Origin: Ptychodera flava
Lineage: Eukaryota > Hemichordata > Enteropneusta > Ptychoderidae
DNA: 64,000 nt
NCBI RefSeq assembly: GCF_041260155.1
Contig: NC_091929.1
Location: forward strand, 51,351,389-51,415,388
Reading direction: 5' to 3'
Made by a program: the position numbers and the translations under genes. Position 1 is the first letter of the stretch. Every line of letters begins with the position of its first letter. Below, piece after piece: positions 53,564 to 64,000 of the stretch. The notes beneath the pieces are model-generated. The model worked only from the letters and a program-made list of their open reading frames with translations, ran no database searches and was not told the DNA's origin.

Positions 53564-56500
53564 TGATTGTTAGTTAAATTATACATGAACAATAAACTTT
53601 AAAGGATTGACAACACCGTGAGTGAAAAATGATTCTCTTATGGGCCGTGGATACTAAAAACATGCGCATGGTAAACGCAACTTCTTTGTTTAGGGGAAGG
53701 GGCTTTGGCTGTATTTGAATTACTGTGTGCAAAAATTGCACTGCAAGTTTTCAGATCACAACATCACGCTACACACTTTTCTGTATTGCAAAATATTGCG
53801 CTACATTGTTTGGTGTGTACCAGGCCAGTATGGCACTGGCGCTACACCTGCAGTCTTTTGAAATAAATGTGAATCAATGCATGAGTAAAATAACGTAACA
53901 ATCATTTTGGATACACTGTTTCATTTCATTCTATTGATTGCATCATTATAGAGTTTGCAGTGAACAAAGATTGATTTTAGAGGGGGTATGCAGGAGGGCA
54001 GTCAGTAGTGTATGCATTATTTCAAAGTGAAATAGTCACCAATTATTAGCTGCAGATACAGAATGAGGCATGGTAGGATTTTTGCACTTCCAAACTTTCG
54101 TTTAGGGGAGGGGAGTTGAGGATAAACGCACTTACTTTCGTTTACCATGCGCATGTTTAATTATCCACAGCCCCTTATGGCCGTCTTTGCATCTTTGCAG
54201 TATATATTTGCGAAGTACTTTATACAGTCCTACATTATCAGAAGCATCTTACCTGAGCGCAAAGTAACCAGACTCCTCCATGCTTTTAAACACAGCATTA
54301 TCAGCTTTGAGTTTTGCCAGTCTCTGTGCTTCCTTCTCCTCCCTTACTTTTTTTTTTATGGCAGCTTCTGCTGTTTTTTCATTCACCTCTGTTGCTGTCT
54401 TTTCATCCTGACCAACTTTTTTTTTAGCAACTTTGGATTTCTTTGATGTAGATATCTTGGATGTGACAGGAGGGTCTGACTTCCGTCTCTTTTTACCAGT
54501 GACAGCTTTCTCCAAACTTATTTTCATTCTTTGCAGCTCCTCCTTATCACCTGAAAATTAAAATGACATTCATTTTTAAACAATTATTTGACAAATATGT
54601 ATATTGCCTATGTTCAAAATGTCATGTTTACAAACAATGAATCAATCTTCTATCTGTCCCAGGATCAATGCTGCACTCACAAGGAAATTTGCAAAATGTA
54701 AAAAAAAATACTTTGCAACAAACTCACAAAATTTAATAATATATGGATCTAATATAATAATAGTTTATACTCTTTCTACAATCAGTACTGATCGCTCTTT
54801 CACTAACAATCAGGCTTGTGTCATTGTGCTCAACACATGGCCAGTGAATAGTTTTGTTTCAAGCATAGATCAGCTATTGTGTTACTTTAACAGGAGCTCC
54901 TGATTCTAAACCTGTAAAACATTACAATGTAAATGAAGCTCAGGGTTTGTTCTCTTGACTCAACTGTTGGCCCAGTTTCTTCCCAGCTTCACTGTTATTG
55001 AATGGCTAGGAAGTAGTTCTCCTATAGAAAAATTGGGGCTCGTTCAACTCACTTCAGCTTTTGACAACTATTAGGTTGAATGATTATATATAAAATAATA
55101 TAAAATCTTTGGCAGTTGCAGGTTTTGATTTTTATATATTTCTGGAATGGAGGGTATACTCACAACTTTTGCCCTGAACAAGGCATGAGTAATACTGCTT
55201 GTCGAGAGGCCACAGGGCTTTCATGGTGGATCCACATTTCTTAACATTCTCACTTGTTACCACCAGATAGGCATTGTCCTCAAGGAACTGTACCAACTGA
55301 AATTCTGAATAAAAATGACAGATGTTACGGCTTTGTAAATGTGTGATCTGTGATACATAAACTTGTCTTGGCGCATGGGTTCAGAGAGACATGGATGTCT
55401 CCACAATAAAATCTTGTTTCCTTACTGTTTATCTTCGATCCTCAAAACATTATGTGCCATAAATCATTGCACTGAGAAAACTACATCAATTATGTCATAT
55501 AGCTAATTTTGATCTGTTTACAACACAATGGTCTCTGTGTTCAGTTGTGCCAAAATGACAGATTTTGCAGGTGTCTGTAACCATAATATTTGTCACAACC
55601 AACAAACATGTCAATCAAAAGTATTTTTATTGCATAACTAAAGCGGTGAAATTTTGTAATCTCACTAAAAATGTGACAGAAAATTCCTGAACATTGAAGA
55701 AATCAATTACTGATATTTGAAATCCCGGTTTTGAGATATAGATTGTAAGTTTGTAAATTGGAGCAGCGCTCTGGAGTGTCATAACTTGCAAATTATAGCA
55801 GAGTCCAAAACTTTCAATTTCATGATCTAATTAACAACAAATTGAGATTTTTCAGAGCGATGGGCCCCGAAGTGTCGCCTACGACAGGCAGTGCAACGCA
55901 CTTCGGCCTACACTCAGTGTGACAGTTTTCGGACGACCTCAGTTTTCGGACATTTAGTGACATGCTGTTAGTTAGACTCACTTCGCTCCGTATCGATAGC
56001 GTTTTACAGGTCATGTGACCTCATATTATGTCAGGTGACACTGTTGTCCAATTTTCGATAGTTTTTTTGGTAGAAGCTATTGAGTTCGCTGCGAGCGGCG
56101 GTCACAAATTGTCGTCTGACACCGCGTCAGTGATACTGTCAACATACTGCCGTCAGGTCAAAGTAACTGAAATTTTGACTAAAGTCCTGATTTAGCATTG
56201 AATTTTGAATGTGGGGGAGAATAATGATTTTGAAAATATTCTTTCCATTGTTCGCTACGTTTGCATGTAGTTTTAACGAAAACTGCGCAGTTGTTTCGAG
56301 AAAAAAGTACATTTTAATGAACGTAAGAAGTGTACAAGTTTTCGGACAGACAATATTTAGCATAATTGTGTAAACGTAGTAAGTGACTTGCCCCGGGGAC
56401 TTACCGCGTAAAAACTTGACAGGTAAATGTCATACGATAAAATATACTCGCTATTTTTATTAAATAATGCCTGTGCGATTCTAATACAAACAAAATATGC

Positions 56501-57849
56501 AATGGAAACAATTATAATACTCACTGAACAAACTTAGCGAAGTTAGCCACACCTTACGATACAATTGGTGCCGAAAGCAACACACACAGAGGCAGCCCAT
56601 GTCCGATATCTAGCGCTACACACGTCGAAATATAGTTGAGTCGTCCAGGGATTAAACATAACTAATTATCATGAAATATTCTTATATACAGTTTTCTAAA
56701 CACATCGAAATTAAAAATCGGTGGTTTGAAGTTTCAAATTATCAATACTTAGCTCCTAATCACATTCCAAACACGACGTCCGATTTCTGGGATTGCAGTC
56801 CGATTATTACGCCTTCAACATGGGGTCAAAACTTTGGCAACTTTGGCCCCGAAATACCACTCCCGTCGTGTCAACTGAGTTTGAGGATAACCACAATAAA
56901 GTTTCGAAAGGTATGGTAATAAGATTTCGTATTGCTGGTCATTTACGAAACGACTTTGGACGAAATTCACTACCCTGTCCGAAAACTGTCAAACTGAGTG
57001 TACTATTCGAAATTTAATAAATCGGAAAGTGTTTCCGTGATAAAAAAATCAGGCCATTGCCTTCGAAAACAGTTTAAATCTACGTAACACCCTTTCTGTT
57101 TTACCTATAGGTACGCTTTAAAAACATGAGGTCGTACAACCAAGCTTGACCTTGCAATTGCAACCGCTTCTCACTTTGTTTCTCGGCAATTTTGAAGAGC
57201 TTTATGAGGGCGGCCATGAGTAATACGCACGTTTTCATTGGTGAATACAAAGGTCACTACATAGGAATCAGCAACTGCAGTAGCCAATAGAATCGTCCGT
57301 TGTAATTCATTACATTTATGTTTATTCAGGCCACGTATGCTTGCAGGTTACACTGGTAGTAAATCGTCTCCTTTCTCAGTTTTAACCCGCTGAATAATTT
57401 GATAAAAAAGCCTGGGATACATGTCCGAACCGTTTTACAAGGTCGAAGATATTTTAGCGATAAAAGAGTATGAATATTAAAAAAACAGTCTCCGGCGATG
57501 CGAATTTCAACGCCTGCCACGGGCTCTTAATGAATTCTAATCTAAATTCTAAGCAGTTGATCATGCAGCTTTCCTTACCCAACCAATTACTGATCTGATG
57601 CTCTTTAGTAATAATCCATATGGAAAATGAAACACACAGAAAGGGATGAAAACTTCTGTCTATACTTCAGGTACCGAAATGAAACTGAGCCGCATAGTAC
57701 AACCTGCAGGCGTGTCGTGCCAGTACTACACAAGGGATATCATGAGCACAACTCGAGCGAAATTTTGGTCATATATCACATACAGTTAAAATTTACTAAC
57801 CTTGATCTCCAAACTTGGTCTTAGGAATGCGAGAGCGTTTCGAAGGCAT
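49600..57849 (-). CDS. BEN-domain protein, seven coding exons, 401 aa
   Basis: Exons (minus, with phases that close): 57849-57801, 55304-55164, 54550-54253, 53453-53131, 52724-52645, 51638-51431 and 49706-49600 (TGA). All introns are GT-AG. The coding total is 1206 nt. The ATG is the first in exon 1 (MPSKRSRIPK). Residues 17-63 form a small domain with FLEDNAYLVV and ALWPLDKQYYSCLV, like an SH3/Tudor-type N-terminal module. Residues about 70-160 are basic, with KKRRK and many lysines. 163-200 is acidic and serine-rich. 215-265 has a Cys-containing and coiled-coil segment (QSLKLDIISLRKEVADLKVQL). A BEN domain follows at about 326-395 (ARFMVKLFYDEDELIHMNV, GKEGIDPAIRSSIF, then a helix in the last exon). 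BEN proteins bind DNA or chromatin; a nuclear regulator is inferred. The gene is transcribed away from the Tnp2-like gene. Confidence 0.85.
49800..49905 (-). repeat. hairpin-headed repeat (AGTCCC subfamily)
   Basis: On the minus strand, TTTTTAG leads into a hairpin (49899-49872, AGTCCCCACGGAC / GTCCGCGGGACT), then CTTATAGG and a (GTCC)n-like tract down to about 49820. The strand and head match 60595. Confidence 0.7.
50030..50372. repeat. ~330-bp near-complete palindrome (intron 6 of the BEN gene)
   Basis: The two halves meet at GGTCATGACC (centre about 50200). The arms match over ACATGTTGAAAG / CTTTCAACATATG, ACTGAATAAATGGGTGACC / GGTCACCCATTTATTCAG, GCATAC-TTTGACC and TTCATGAATTTTGTTT / AAACAAAATTCATGAA. 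Small indels separate the arms. Confidence 0.75.
50693..50920 (-). pseudogene. hAT transposase C-terminal (dimerisation) fragment
   Basis: The minus-strand frame has FPKITKLAIISDM, SSVLCERGFSTQTRIE and CLSRDVINYLIKI, the hAT C-terminal dimerisation region with its ERGFS motif. Nothing of the DDE domain is present. It lies within intron 6 of the BEN gene on the same strand. Splicing it to exon 6 would give a quick stop, so I do not call it an alternative exon. Confidence 0.6.
51874..51938. repeat. short palindrome, GCGGTCGCCG family (copy 2)
   Basis: ATACATAGCGGTCGCC and GTATGGTATGC face GCATACCAC and GGCCGCTATGTAT across an 11-base loop. It is related to 31726-31773. Confidence 0.75.
53532..53560 (+). 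repeat. (GT)n microsatellite
   Basis: About 14 GT units in intron 3 of the BEN gene. Confidence 0.9.
55911..57000. mobile_element. TA-flanked inverted-repeat element (1090 bp)
   Basis: Left end CACTCAGTGTGACAGTTTTC-GGAC (55911 on) and right end GTCC-GAAAACTGTCAAACTGAGTG (to 57000) are inverted with one mismatch over about 24 bp. TA flanks both (55909-55910 and 57001-57002). TTTTCGGAC words recur inside (55928, 55943, 56338). No transposase frame was seen. A TA duplication fits Tc1/mariner-type or CACTA-type elements. It sits in intron 1 of the BEN gene. Confidence 0.75.
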
Positions 57850-58292
57850 TTCACGACGTTTTCTTGTTAAATGACACAGGAGCGGTAAGAGCTGTGGTGT
57901 GGATGGCTGGCGCGGATAATGATTTTTGCGCGTTGATATTTGATACTATTATTTTTCCCGCTCGAAGAGCTTTATGCGATTGGATAGTGTGTGACCTTTA
58001 ACCTTCTGTTCCATAAAGCGAGAAATGGTCAATTTGATTGCTGCAGAGATAAGTCTTTTTTATCAATAGCGAAAAACTACATAATGACCTAGCAGTCGGT
58101 GATATTGTATTTTCATAAAATGCAAAATATACAGATCACACTTATTGCATTACCGATATTTCTCCCAGCATACCTTGCTGAACTGCCGCCATATTGATTT
58201 TGATGTAAACACGATAGTAGTAGGCATCACAACGTCTACTTTCGCCGCCGAGTTTGCGTTTGATTCCTGACAATCCTGACAAACAAAGAGAA
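57850..58292. promoter_or_regulatory. shared divergent promoter region
   Basis: The start codons of two oppositely directed genes lie 443 bp apart. The interval holds CpG words, TTTCCCGC (57954-57961, E2F-like) and an inverted CCAAT box (ATTGG, 57979-57983). No TATA box is obvious for either gene. Bidirectional use is inferred from layout alone. Confidence 0.55.
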
Positions 58293-61200
58293 ATGGCTGA
58301 CGAAAATACGACTGGAAGACCAAAGCGAAAACGGGGATCGTACATGACTTATTTAAGTAATCCATTGAAGCCTATACCTGTTTCAACCGCGCGAGTTTGG
58401 CTATCACAGGACACTAATGAACAACAAGTGGCACGGGCACCGGAAATGGAGATCGAACAGGACATGATAGATGATGTTGGCCATGCTGAAATTTTGCACT
58501 CTGCCAGTAGGATGAGCAGTTCTACGGCTGCAAACTCTCTGCCAGCAAATGACTACAAGAAAACAGATATTCTTGATGCGCATGAATCGATCGATTTTCA
58601 CGAAACAGACGTTGCCTCGATTGCCAATGGAAGCGACTCGGAAGAACAATCAGATGACAACACTGACTACACGCAAGGTAATCGTTCGTGGGACAAATAC
58701 ATCGACGATTTCAGTGAGGATGTCGATGATCCACAGTGTGATTCTGATATAGCATCTGACCCTGTGGGCGACGAAAACCAAAAGCAAACAGAGAGCCAGG
58801 AAGAGGACAAACCGCTCTATCCTGGAGCTCCTCTCACAGTTGGCATAAGTTTGCTTCTCCTCATTTCGTTTGCCATTCGACATAGCTTAACTGGGACTGC
58901 TTTAGCAGACTTACTAAGTTTAATAGAATTGCACTGTATCGCGCCTAACTTGTGTCGAAAGAGTCTAAAGATGTTCAACGACTTCTTCAAGAAATTGAAA
59001 TCTCCAATAGAAAGACATTATTTTTGTTTGTACTGTTATGGCTATATTGGAAAAGAGGTTGACTCCAAATGCCCTGTTTGCTCAAGAAGTACGACGGAGA
59101 AGAAGTCCACAAGTTACTTCATCATTTTACCAGTACTCAGCCAGCTACAGAGCATATTTTCACGTAAGTACAATTTTGATATTACAATGCATAGCGGTTG
59201 TCCATCCTTTGTATTTTGTATGTATTCATTATACAGTAAGCTTTAATTAACTGTTGGGTTTTTGTTCCAGTGTTCTGTTTGGAATTACAGTTTCCTGTTG
59301 GTTCTCCGTTACTGGCATATGTAAATCAGTTTGTTGACACAGGTGATACTATTATTGGCGAAGTTAACATGTTTACTGACAATAAAAGGACAGGCAATAA
59401 AAATGCTAAAGGTTAAGGCAGAAACCTCAACTTACTATTTTCAATAAAATGGAGCTTTCTTGTAGACTGCTTCCCTTTTCCCTTCATTTTGCTGCTTGCT
59501 TTCAACTTGATAGTTTTTTTATTCTCATGTCAGGCTTGCAATTGGGGAGTTTGCATAACAAGTTCATCCCAAAAACTGCTGCCCTGGCATTAGCTTTTTG
59601 CTACTAGACAGATATGCCTTCATGTTTGAAAAATTTATCCAGTACATGCACATCTTCTTTTGTGATGCACTCCATATAAAACTTCTCTCTTTATTTTTTA
59701 TTGTAGGAAGTGGTATGTTTGAGAAATTGGCATACCGAGTTAAGCGAAACAAGCCATCAAATGGAGACATAGCTGATGTGATGGATGGGCTACTATACCG
59801 GAAACATTTCAGTGATGATGGTTTTTTCCACAACACATCAAGTCAACATAAGAAGACTGAGCTTCATTTATCATTTCAAATGAATTTTGATGGAGTCGCT
59901 TTGTTTAGGTCTTCCAAATTCTCCATATGGCCAGTGTATTATAGTGTCAATGAACTTCCTCCCAAGGACAGGTATATTAATTAATAATTTGTATTAGTTG
60001 AGCTAGTATATATTTTCAGTAGAGATTGCTGGTCTCACTGGTTTTTTTTAATGCCAATAATTTTACTATTTGTTTCAAATTTATTTTTTCATTCTTCATT
60101 TCAAATATAGTCTGCAAAGTCAAGTGAACAATGTTTGGTAAAATAACATTTACACAATAACTTTATCAGGCAGCACTCTGAACTGTAAAAAAACAACTGC
60201 TACCTTGTACATGTAGGATGCATTCTTTACCGGTCTTGATTGCACTCCTTCATTTTGTTTACAACCATTTACATTTTTTTTTTCCTTGGTATAGTCAAGT
60301 GTTTATAAATTTCATAAGTTGTGTACACAAAACAATAACTTATTGAACATCCTTTATTTCACAGATATCAAAGAAGAAATAGAATATTTGCGGGTCTGTG
60401 GTTTGGGTTTAGAAAACCAGAGACGAAAACATTTCTGAAGCCATTTGCCGAAAGCTTCAAGGAAATGTTTGAGAAAGGTAATATTACACTTATTATTACA
60501 TATGTACCACAGTTTACTTGCATCAAAGCTAAAAAGGATGCTAGCTAGAAAGCCTTGTTTTAACTTTTACTGTAATTCATTTTCCCAGATTTTTAGTCCC
60601 CACGGATGAAGTCTGGGGGGACTTATAGATTGGTATGTCTGTCCATGCGTCCGTTCACGCAGATATCTCTGACATGCCCTGGACAATTTCTCTCAAACTT
60701 TGCACAAAGATAGTACCATACCCCATACAGATGCACGTCGATTTGTTTCACAATGCAATCAAATTTAGGCGTGTTAGAGGACGTTTTAGTTTACACGTCC
60801 ATAGACTCCCATGTATAAGGCAGTTCTGCAGAGAATCCCATGTATAAGTTCTCCATAGACTCCCATGTATGAAGCCAAGAAAAATAAAAATTAAGTTTCT
60901 CATCGTATTCATATTGCAAAAAGGATGCAGTGACACAGTTTATCCCCACAGATGAAGCCAAGGGGGCTTATAGATTGGGTCATGTCCGTCCGTGAGTCCA
61001 CCCGTGGGTACATCCGTTCATGCAGATATCTCAGACATGCCATGGTCAATTCCTTTCAAACTTTGCACAAGGATAGTACCATACCCCGTACAGATGCACA
61101 TCAATTAATTTTGTGATACGATCCAAGATGGCCGCCAGACGGCCATTTGTTATGATATTTTTTTTTAGTCATAACTGAGGCATGTCTCAACCGATTTCTT

Positions 61201-63230
61201 TCAAATTTGGTACAAGGGCATTGATCTATTTCATACATATGCATATTGATTTTTGTTGTAATATGATCCAAGATGGCTGCCAGGCTGCATTTTTGTTATG
61301 ATTATTTTTTGTTTTAAGCCATAACTAAAGCATGTCTGAACTGACAAAAAATAGTACTCCTATTACTAATGGGGACTGTGTCATTGTCAATGACTTGTTT
61401 TATTCATCATCAAGAAACACTGTTTTACTGGTTTTGTAGACTTGTGAATTAGTTATATTTAGCTTCTGTACTAGTCAACAGTGTGTAAAGTGAAGGTAAG
61501 ATGCATTGTTTTGTTAACATACATACTGCTAAATATTTGGACTTGATATGTTGCTATTGTATTGTTGACACTGATGACAGCCTTTTTATCTTAACAGTAC
61601 TAACCAGTTTTTAATCTACCCAATTACAGGAATGCCATTACAAGTTCCTGAAAAGAACACAAACATAACCGTGCGAGTGATATTGTTGAGTGCTGTCTTT
61701 GATGCTCCAGCAAGATGTATGTTTATGGAGTGCGTCCAGTTTAATGGTATGTATGGTTGTCCATATTGCTTAGCTCCAGGTGAGACCGTGAAGACAAGTG
61801 TTAGAGGTCACACTAGAGCTTATCCCTATGACAGAGAAAACCCTGCTACAGGACATAAAGAAGAGAGGACCCACAAATCAACATTTAAATTTGCCAAGGA
61901 AGCTGCCAGAAGCATTCAAAGTGGGAAGGCCAAAGTAGTCATGGGTGTGAAGAACATAAGCTGGTTTTCATGTTTGCCAACATTTGATATCATCAATGGC
62001 ATTGGGTCAGACTACATGCATTGCATATGCTTAGGTATTATGAAAATGCTTTTGACACTTTGGACAGACAAATCACATAAGGAAGATCCTTGGTACATTG
62101 GCAATAAGATACAAATGCTTGACAAGAATATTCTATCCATAAAGCCACCTTATATGATTACAAGAGCACCGAGAACCATATCAAATGAACTCGCACACTG
62201 GAAAGCTTCAGAGTTTAGAAGTTTTCTCTTGTACTATTCTATACCCTTATTATGGAAAGTCTTACCTGCAGACTTCTTTCAACATTTCTGTTTGTTAGTG
62301 GAGGGTGTCTATTTATTACTTGGGGCATCAATTTCCCCAGGAGACCTAAAGAAGGCATCAGCCCTCTTACGACATTTCTCCTTTAAAGTTGAAAGTCTTT
62401 ATGGTCTAAGATATCAAACTTCAAATATGCATATGTTGCTTCACTTTGTTAAAAGAGTTCAATTGTTAGGTCCATTATGGACAATGTCATGTTTTTTTTA
62501 TGAAGACTGTAACGGCGAATTAAGAGACCTTTGCCATGGAACTCAGAGTATACAAGAACAAATAGTAACAGCAGTTTCCATACAACAACAGATACCAAAT
62601 CTGGAAAGTCAGCTTGTTAGTGGTTCTGATGCTGAATATTTTTATGAAAAGATAACTTCTGTCCGTAAGATAGGTAGCAGGAAAACTGAAATTGGAGATG
62701 GTTATTCTGTAGTTGGAGCTCCTGTTGAAACAAGTATCACACGCTCTGAACGTTCATGCATTGAGAGACTGTTGGGTAAAGTGAAAACCATCTTTACATT
62801 CAAACGTATTGCTATTAAGAGTGCACTTGTACACAGTAAATGTTATAAACCAGTCACTAGAAGAAATAGTTACACGGTTAAATTTAGGACACAAACTGGG
62901 GAGGTTGCATTTGGACAAGTGAGGTATTATGCACAGTGCCGACTATTCTGTCCCTGTGAAACTAAACGTAATTCATTGTGTGTATGTGGAACAACTGAGT
63001 ATGTGGCTATGATAGACATGTTTAAAGTCAGGCATGACATAAAGACATCAATGGTACAAGATAGTACTACTAAGACAAGTCTTAATCATATAATTCCAGT
63101 GGATAAAGTGACCTCAGAGCTAGTATGCGTTAATGTAAAAAGAGTTGTACAATGTTGTGTTTTTGTAGATTGCAATAGACCAGAATGTTATTTTATTGGC
63201 TTATTTCCAAATGATGTAGAGAAGGACTGA
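58293..63230 (+). CDS. Tnp2-like (CACTA/EnSpm-type) transposase-derived protein, five exons, 996 aa
   Basis: Exons: 58293-59163, 59271-59411, 59707-59971, 60365-60477 and 61630-63230 (TGA). The splice sites are GT-AG and phases close to 2991 nt. Start: the first ATG in frame after an upstream non-ATG stretch (MADENTTGRPKRKRG). Residues 1-180 are acidic and Ser-rich with a basic start. 181-290 hold PGAPLTVGISLLLLISFAIRH and a C-x2-C-x11-C-x2-C finger (CLYC, CPVC). The middle has LSFQMNFDGVALFRSSK-SIWPVYY and LPPKDR. The last exon has YGCPYC, DYMHCICLGIMK, MHMLLHFVKRVQLLGPLW and FFYED. These follow the order of Tnp2/DUF4218 transposase-like proteins. A CACTA-type catalytic triad was not verified. 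A domesticated gene or a member of a transposon-derived host family is inferred. Confidence 0.82.
60594..61330 (+). repeat. hairpin-headed repeats (AGTCCC subfamily), two copies
   Basis: Copy 1 head: TTTTAG with hairpin 60595-60623 (AGTCCCCACGGA / TCTGGGGGGACT), then GTATGTCTGTCC and CATGCGTCCGTTCACGCAG. Copy 2 starts near 60942 with a decayed head (ATCCCCACAGA / AGGGGGCTT) and GTCCGTCC. The bodies share ATCCAAGATGGCCGCCAG words. They lie in intron 4 of the Tnp2-like gene. Confidence 0.7.
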
Positions 63231-63302
63231 TTTGAGTTCACTGTATAAAGGGGGTTACAGCATTTCCTGTGATGTATTTTTGACATTGATGAATCAGATT
63301 AA

Positions 63303-64000
63303 GTAGCCAATGTTGTATTTTGCCCTGATACTTACCTTTCAATACACTCTAACTTACCTGTCAATATTCAAGTAGCCAATGTTGTATTTTGCCCTGATAC
63401 TTACCTTTCAATACACTCTAACTTACCTGTCAATATTCAAGTAGCCAATGTTGTATTTTGCCCTGAAACTTACCTTTCAATACACTCCAATTTACCTGTC
63501 AATATTCAAGTAGCCAATGTTGTATTTTGCCCTGATACTTACCTTTCAATACACTCTAACTTACCTGTCAATATTCAAATAGCCAATGTTGTATTTTGCC
63601 CTGATACTTACCTTTCAATACACTCTAACTTACCTGTCAATATTCAAGCAGCCAATGTTGTATTTTGCCCTGATACTTACCTTTCAATACACTCTAACCT
63701 ACCTGTCAATATTCAAGTATTCAATGTTGTATTTTGCCCTGATACTTACCTTACAATACACTCTAACTTACCTGTCAATATTCAAATAGCCAATGTTGTA
63801 TTTTGCCCTGATACTTACCTTTCAATACACTCTAACTTACCTGTCAATATTCAAGTAGCCAATGTTGTATTTTGCCCTGAAACTTACCTTTCAATACACT
63901 CCAATTTACCTGTCAATATTCAAGCAGCCAATGTTGTATTTTGCCCTGATACTTACCTTTCAATACACTCTAACGTACCTGTCAATATTCAAATAGCCAA
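63303..64000. repeat. 69-bp minisatellite (10 copies, continues past the edge)
   Basis: Starts at 63303, 63372, 63441 and so on every 69 bp; the last copy is cut by the window end. The unit is near GTAGCCAATGTTGTATTTTG-CCCTGATACTTACC-TTTCAATACACTC-TAACTTACCTGTC-AATATTCAA. Copies 3 and 9 share the variants GAAACTTACC and CAATTTACC, which hints at a six-unit (414-bp) higher-order repeat. Because 69 is a multiple of 3, frames stay open by chance (63586-63789). It begins about 70 bp after the Tnp2-like stop codon. Confidence 0.9.

Noticed and set aside
58142..58883. Minus-strand frames opposite the Tnp2-like first exon
   Set aside because: They are shadows of the plus-strand coding exon and of the promoter.
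61632..63230. The last Tnp2-like frame as a separate gene starting at MPLQVPEKN
   Set aside because: A good acceptor directly before it, with phase matching exon 4, shows that it is the last exon of a larger gene.
63303..64000. A CRISPR-like array
   Set aside because: The repeats are contiguous 69-bp units with no unique spacers, in an animal genome, so this is a minisatellite.

Overview
The window is animal genomic DNA: AT-rich, with spliced host genes and dense retrotransposons, DNA transposons and microsatellites. A marine invertebrate deuterostome (hemichordate, echinoderm or cephalochordate grade) fits best. The main support is a Gmr1-like Ty3/Gypsy element with integrase upstream of reverse transcriptase, an architecture best known from deuterostomes. 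This is inference; the sequence does not fix the species.

Layout. 1-7.5 kb is non-coding DNA with old repeats: a four-copy ~200-bp tandem array, a tRNA-like SINE piece, a LINE C-terminus and a hairpin-headed repeat with a TATG microsatellite. 7551-13779 is a young but frame-broken Ty3/Gypsy element on the minus strand. 14470-25842 is an older minus-strand Gmr1-like element (4-bp target duplication GCAT). It was later hit by a BEL/Pao element (19344-23388, target duplication CTAGG) that lacks its RT core and integrase, and by a 1.1-kb inverted-repeat DNA element (16733-17869, duplication CATG). Removing the two LTR elements leaves an old host tandem duplication about 1.5 kb apart (7200-7550 plus 13780-13965, against 26340-26867). 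26.9-27.8 kb is a truncated LINE. 28.7-31.7 kb is a long inverted repeat around a 2-kb CpG-containing spacer. 32.5-49.4 kb is mainly AT-rich intergenic DNA with MITEs, hairpin-headed repeats, a tRNA-like SINE and tandem repeats.

The gene-bearing part is 49.6-63.2 kb. Two multi-exon genes lie head to head across a 443-bp intergenic promoter. On the minus strand, seven coding exons (57849 to 49600) with consistent splice phases encode a 401-aa BEN-domain protein with basic, acidic and coiled-coil segments, probably a chromatin or transcription regulator. On the plus strand, five coding exons (58293 to 63230) with consistent phases encode a 996-aa protein resembling CACTA/EnSpm Tnp2-type transposases, probably a domesticated gene or a member of a transposase-derived family. 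Its 3' side runs into a 69-bp minisatellite that continues past the window end.

The most noteworthy signals are the inverted pol domain order and SCAN-like gag of the Gmr1-like element, the complete BEN and Tnp2-like gene models, and a dispersed repeat family whose copies keep a hairpin at one end although the paired arms differ in sequence between subfamilies.
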